DNA from: Bacteroidaceae bacterium
GTDB lineage: Bacteria > Bacteroidota > Bacteroidia > Bacteroidales > Bacteroidaceae
Length of the DNA: 55,198 nt
Assembly (NCBI GenBank): GCA_017559845.1
Contig: JAFYQQ010000010.1
Location: forward strand, 1 to 55,198
Direction: 5' to 3'
The notes under the pieces are model-generated. The model was not told the DNA's origin. It did not search any database and saw only the letters and a program-made list of their open reading frames with translations. Below, piece after piece: positions 53,302 to 55,198 of this stretch (positions are counted from its first letter, which is position 1; every line of letters begins with the position of its first letter). Both the position numbers and the translations under genes were made by a program.

Positions 53302-53862
53302 ATGATAGATGTTAAAGTTGTTTTGAGCGAGGCTGAAGAGAAGATGGAAGAAGCCGTAATGTATCTGGACGAATCTTTGGCACGCATCCGTGCCGGAAAG
53401 GCCAATGTGAAGATTCTGGACGGCATCCGTGTAGAGAGTTATGGCAGCATGGTTCCCCTGAACAATGTGGCAGCCATCAACACCCCCGATGCACGCACCA
53501 TCGCCATCAAGCCTTGGGACAAGAATATGTTCCGCCCCATTGAAAAGGCCATTATTGACAGCGAGGTGGGAATCATGCCCGAGAACAACGGCGAGATTAT
53601 CCGCCTTGGCATTCCTCCCCTGACCGAGGAACGCCGTAAGCAGTTGGCAAAACAGTGTGGCAAGGAAGCCGAGCAGGCCAAGGTGAGCATCCGCAATGCC
53701 CGTCGCGACACCAATGACCGCTTGAAGAAAGCCATCAAGGACGGCTTGAGCGAGGACCTGGAGAAGGATGCCGAGGCCACTCTGCAGAAGACCCACGACA
53801 AGTACATCAAGAAGATTGATGAAATCCTTGCCGCCAAGGAAAAGGAAATCATGACCGTGTAA
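53302..53862 (+). CDS. frr: Ribosome recycling factor
   Basis: The 186-residue tRNA-mimic protein releases ribosomes after termination with EF-G. It has the expected start ([23 protein letters not shown]), the middle [13 protein letters not shown] and the C-terminal helix [18 protein letters not shown]. The length is standard. It starts a two-gene plus-strand unit with rsgA and faces the VTC cassette. Confidence 0.97.
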   Translation: MIDVKVVLSEAEEKMEEAVMYLDESLARIRAGKANVKILDGIRVESYGSMVPLNNVAAINTPDARTIAIKPWDKNMFRPIEKAIIDSEVGIMPENNGEIIRLGIPPLTEERRKQLAKQCGKEAEQAKVSIRNARRDTNDRLKKAIKDGLSEDLEKDAEATLQKTHDKYIKKIDEILAAKEKEIMTV

Positions 53863-53884
53863 CCTTTCACCGCACCAAGAACGT

Positions 53885-54844
53885 ATGGCCTCTGAATCAC
53901 CCGTACAGAAAGGCATCGTAATCAAGAGTACCGGAAGTTGGTACACCGTTAGGACAGACAACGGCGGGCCGCTGGTCGATTGCAAGGTAAAGGGCAACTT
54001 CCGTCTGAAGGGAATCCGCAGTACCAATCCCGTAGCCGTGGGCGATAGGGTATCCATAGTGGTGAACCCCGAGGGGAAAGGCTTTATCCAGGAGATTGAA
54101 GACCGCCGCAACTTCATCGTGCGCAAGGCCTCCAACCTTTCCAAGCAGAGCCATATCCTGGCTGCCAATCTGGACCAGGCTGTGCTGGTGGTAACGGTGG
54201 CACACCCCGAAACCAGCACGGTCTTCATCGACCGTTTCCTTGCCGGAGCCGAGGCATATCGGATTCCTGTGGTGCTGGTGTTCAACAAGACCGACCTCTA
54301 TTCCGATTCCGAATTGCGCTACATGGAAGCCGTGAAGCGTCTTTATGAAAGCTTGGGCTACCAATGCGTATCACTTTCCGCAGCAACGGGCGAGGGATGC
54401 GGAGTCTTGCAGAACATCCTGCAAGACTCCGTAAGCCTGCTTTCCGGAAACTCCGGAGTGGGGAAAAGCACACTGGTAAATCGTCTGCTTCCGCACCTGG
54501 AAGTGAAGACCGCGGAAATTTCCTCGGTTCACGATACCGGTATGCACACCACCACCTTCAGCGAGATGTATACCCTTCCCTTTGGCGGATATCTCATCGA
54601 CACTCCCGGCATCAAGGGGTTCGGCACCTTTGACATAGAGCGCGAGGAAGTGGCACACTATTTCCGCGAAATCTTCACACAGAGCGAAGAATGTCGCTTC
54701 GGTGTGGGCTGCACCCATACCCACGAACCCGGTTGTGCCGTGCGCTTGGCAGTAGAGGAACACCGCATAGCCGAGAGCCGCTATGCCAGCTATCTTTCTA
54801 TGCTCGATGACAAGGAAGAAGGCAAATACCGTGCGGCATATTGA
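53885..54844 (+). CDS. rsgA: Ribosome small-subunit GTPase RsgA
   Basis: The 319-residue circularly permuted GTPase assists late 30S maturation. It has an N-terminal OB domain (about 5-75), then the permuted G motifs in the order G4 (VFNKTD), G1 (GNSGVGKST) and G3 (DTPGIKGFG). It ends with the zinc site [15 protein letters not shown]. It starts 22 bp after frr. Its stop codon TGA is the first three bases of a TGAGnnn heptad array, so the repeat island begins inside the gene's own end. Confidence 0.96.
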   Translation: MASESPVQKGIVIKSTGSWYTVRTDNGGPLVDCKVKGNFRLKGIRSTNPVAVGDRVSIVVNPEGKGFIQEIEDRRNFIVRKASNLSKQSHILAANLDQAVLVVTVAHPETSTVFIDRFLAGAEAYRIPVVLVFNKTDLYSDSELRYMEAVKRLYESLGYQCVSLSAATGEGCGVLQNILQDSVSLLSGNSGVGKSTLVNRLLPHLEVKTAEISSVHDTGMHTTTFSEMYTLPFGGYLIDTPGIKGFGTFDIEREEVAHYFREIFTQSEECRFGVGCTHTHEPGCAVRLAVEEHRIAESRYASYLSMLDDKEEGKYRAAY

Positions 54845-54883
54845 GCGGTGAGCTTTGAGCCATGAGTTATGAGTAATGAGAGG
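54842..54883 (+). repeat. Left heptad array of MITE-like element 2
   Basis: Six units: TGAGCGG, TGAGCTT, TGAGCCA, TGAGTTA, TGAGTAA, TGAGAGG. The first TGA is the rsgA stop, and the last unit abuts the GTAGGG end of the element with no gap. Confidence 0.8.
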
Positions 54884-55037
54884 GTAGGGACGTCTGCGTG
54901 CAGCGTCCGAGGTTTTTACTCACGCAAATCGCGCCAATCCCGCCAAAGGCATAGAGTATATTTTGCGAGATTCGTGGGATTCGCGTGAGATTATAACTCT
55001 TGTGTACTCTTTCGGACGCTGCACGCAACGTCCCTAC
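54884..55037. mobile_element. MITE-like element 2 (154 bp)
   Basis: The terminal inverted repeats start GTAGGGACGT and contain GCGTGCAGCGTCCGA (left 54884-54910, right 55012-55037; the left copy has a small insertion). An inner pair CTCACGC (54919) and GCGTGAG (54983) lets the whole element fold into one long hairpin. The left subterminal sequence matches the right arm of element 1, and the right matches its left arm, so the elements are in opposite orientation. It carries no gene. Confidence 0.65.
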
Positions 55038-55040
55038 TTT

Positions 55041-55075
55041 TTATAACTCATAACTCAACACTCACCGCTCACCGT
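55041..55075 (-). repeat. Right heptad array of MITE-like element 2
   Basis: Mirror-orientation units TTATAAC, TCATAAC, TCAACAC, TCACCGC, TCACCGT begin three bases after the element. Beyond it, to the window end, I see no feature. Confidence 0.7.
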
Positions 55076-55198
55076 TTAATAATGACACGCAGATGACACC
55101 GATGCGACAGATTACCGCAGATTTATTTTTTTGACAGAGGAACAAAAGGACCTATTTTTCTTTTGATCTTTAATGTCTAATCTAAAATTTCATCGCTC

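Overview
The window comes from a Bacteroidales bacterium, most likely a Prevotellaceae-like gut or oral lineage. Three things support this. Most gene starts have the Bacteroidetes promoter element TAnnTTTG upstream instead of a strong Shine-Dalgarno. Several secreted proteins end in the short tail (YDMNG/YNLSG...GLYIV..GKK) typical of that group. The gene families are typical too: an E-DUF2764-A-B-D-I-K V-type ATPase, a DUF2490 barrel and GLUG-repeat proteins. No plasmid, phage or IS transposase gene is visible, so this looks like chromosome with repeat-rich intergenic islands.

Layout. 1-4006 (minus): a truncated panE, a type I-like glutamine synthetase, a YhhN membrane protein and pdxB. 4091-13807 (plus): a DsbD-like thiol:disulfide interchange protein, then a complete seven-gene V-type ATPase operon closed by a strong terminator. 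14244-17352: a membrane-anchored MutS-like ATPase, a tRNA-Lys and an AI-2E family permease. 17600-22298 (plus): rsmI, a coiled-coil lipoprotein, hflX and class I fumarase. 23457-30218 (plus): a secreted GH30 glycosidase and a 1473-residue GLUG-repeat surface protein. 31405-35076 (plus): Fic enzyme, acyltransferase, LicD and glycosyltransferase, apparently a surface-glycan decoration operon, followed by a 42-bp tandem array. 35977-40382 (minus): metG, a Wzx-like flippase and a GT14 branching glycosyltransferase. 40729-47149 (minus): yraN, birA, pyrH and a 1500-residue papain-like/LamG/PKD secreted protein. 47225-47659: tadA. 47735-53139 (minus): VTC-domain polyphosphate polymerase homologue, DUF4956, DUF2490, a small tailed secreted protein, a Cthe_2159-like adhesin-type protein and a GDPD lipoprotein. 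53302-54844 (plus): frr and rsgA.

The most unusual material is non-coding. Two MITE-like elements (30748-31064 and 54884-55037) have about 26-bp terminal inverted repeats, and each repeat abuts an outward array of 7-bp TGAGnnn units. All four termini show this arrangement, and the two elements lie in opposite orientation. A third heptad pair without a core lies at 35814-35905. Clusters of palindromic repeats whose arms differ but stay complementary lie at 30467-30690 and 35519-35704. These repeats bracket the Fic-acyltransferase-LicD-glycosyltransferase block.

On the protein side, the VTC-DUF4956-DUF2490-tail protein-Cthe_2159 cassette reads as an envelope system linking a polyphosphate-polymerase fold to secreted beta-helical proteins. 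In the V-ATPase operon, A/T-rich leaders precede the multi-copy subunits E, A, B and K, while the single-copy subunits D and I have no leader.
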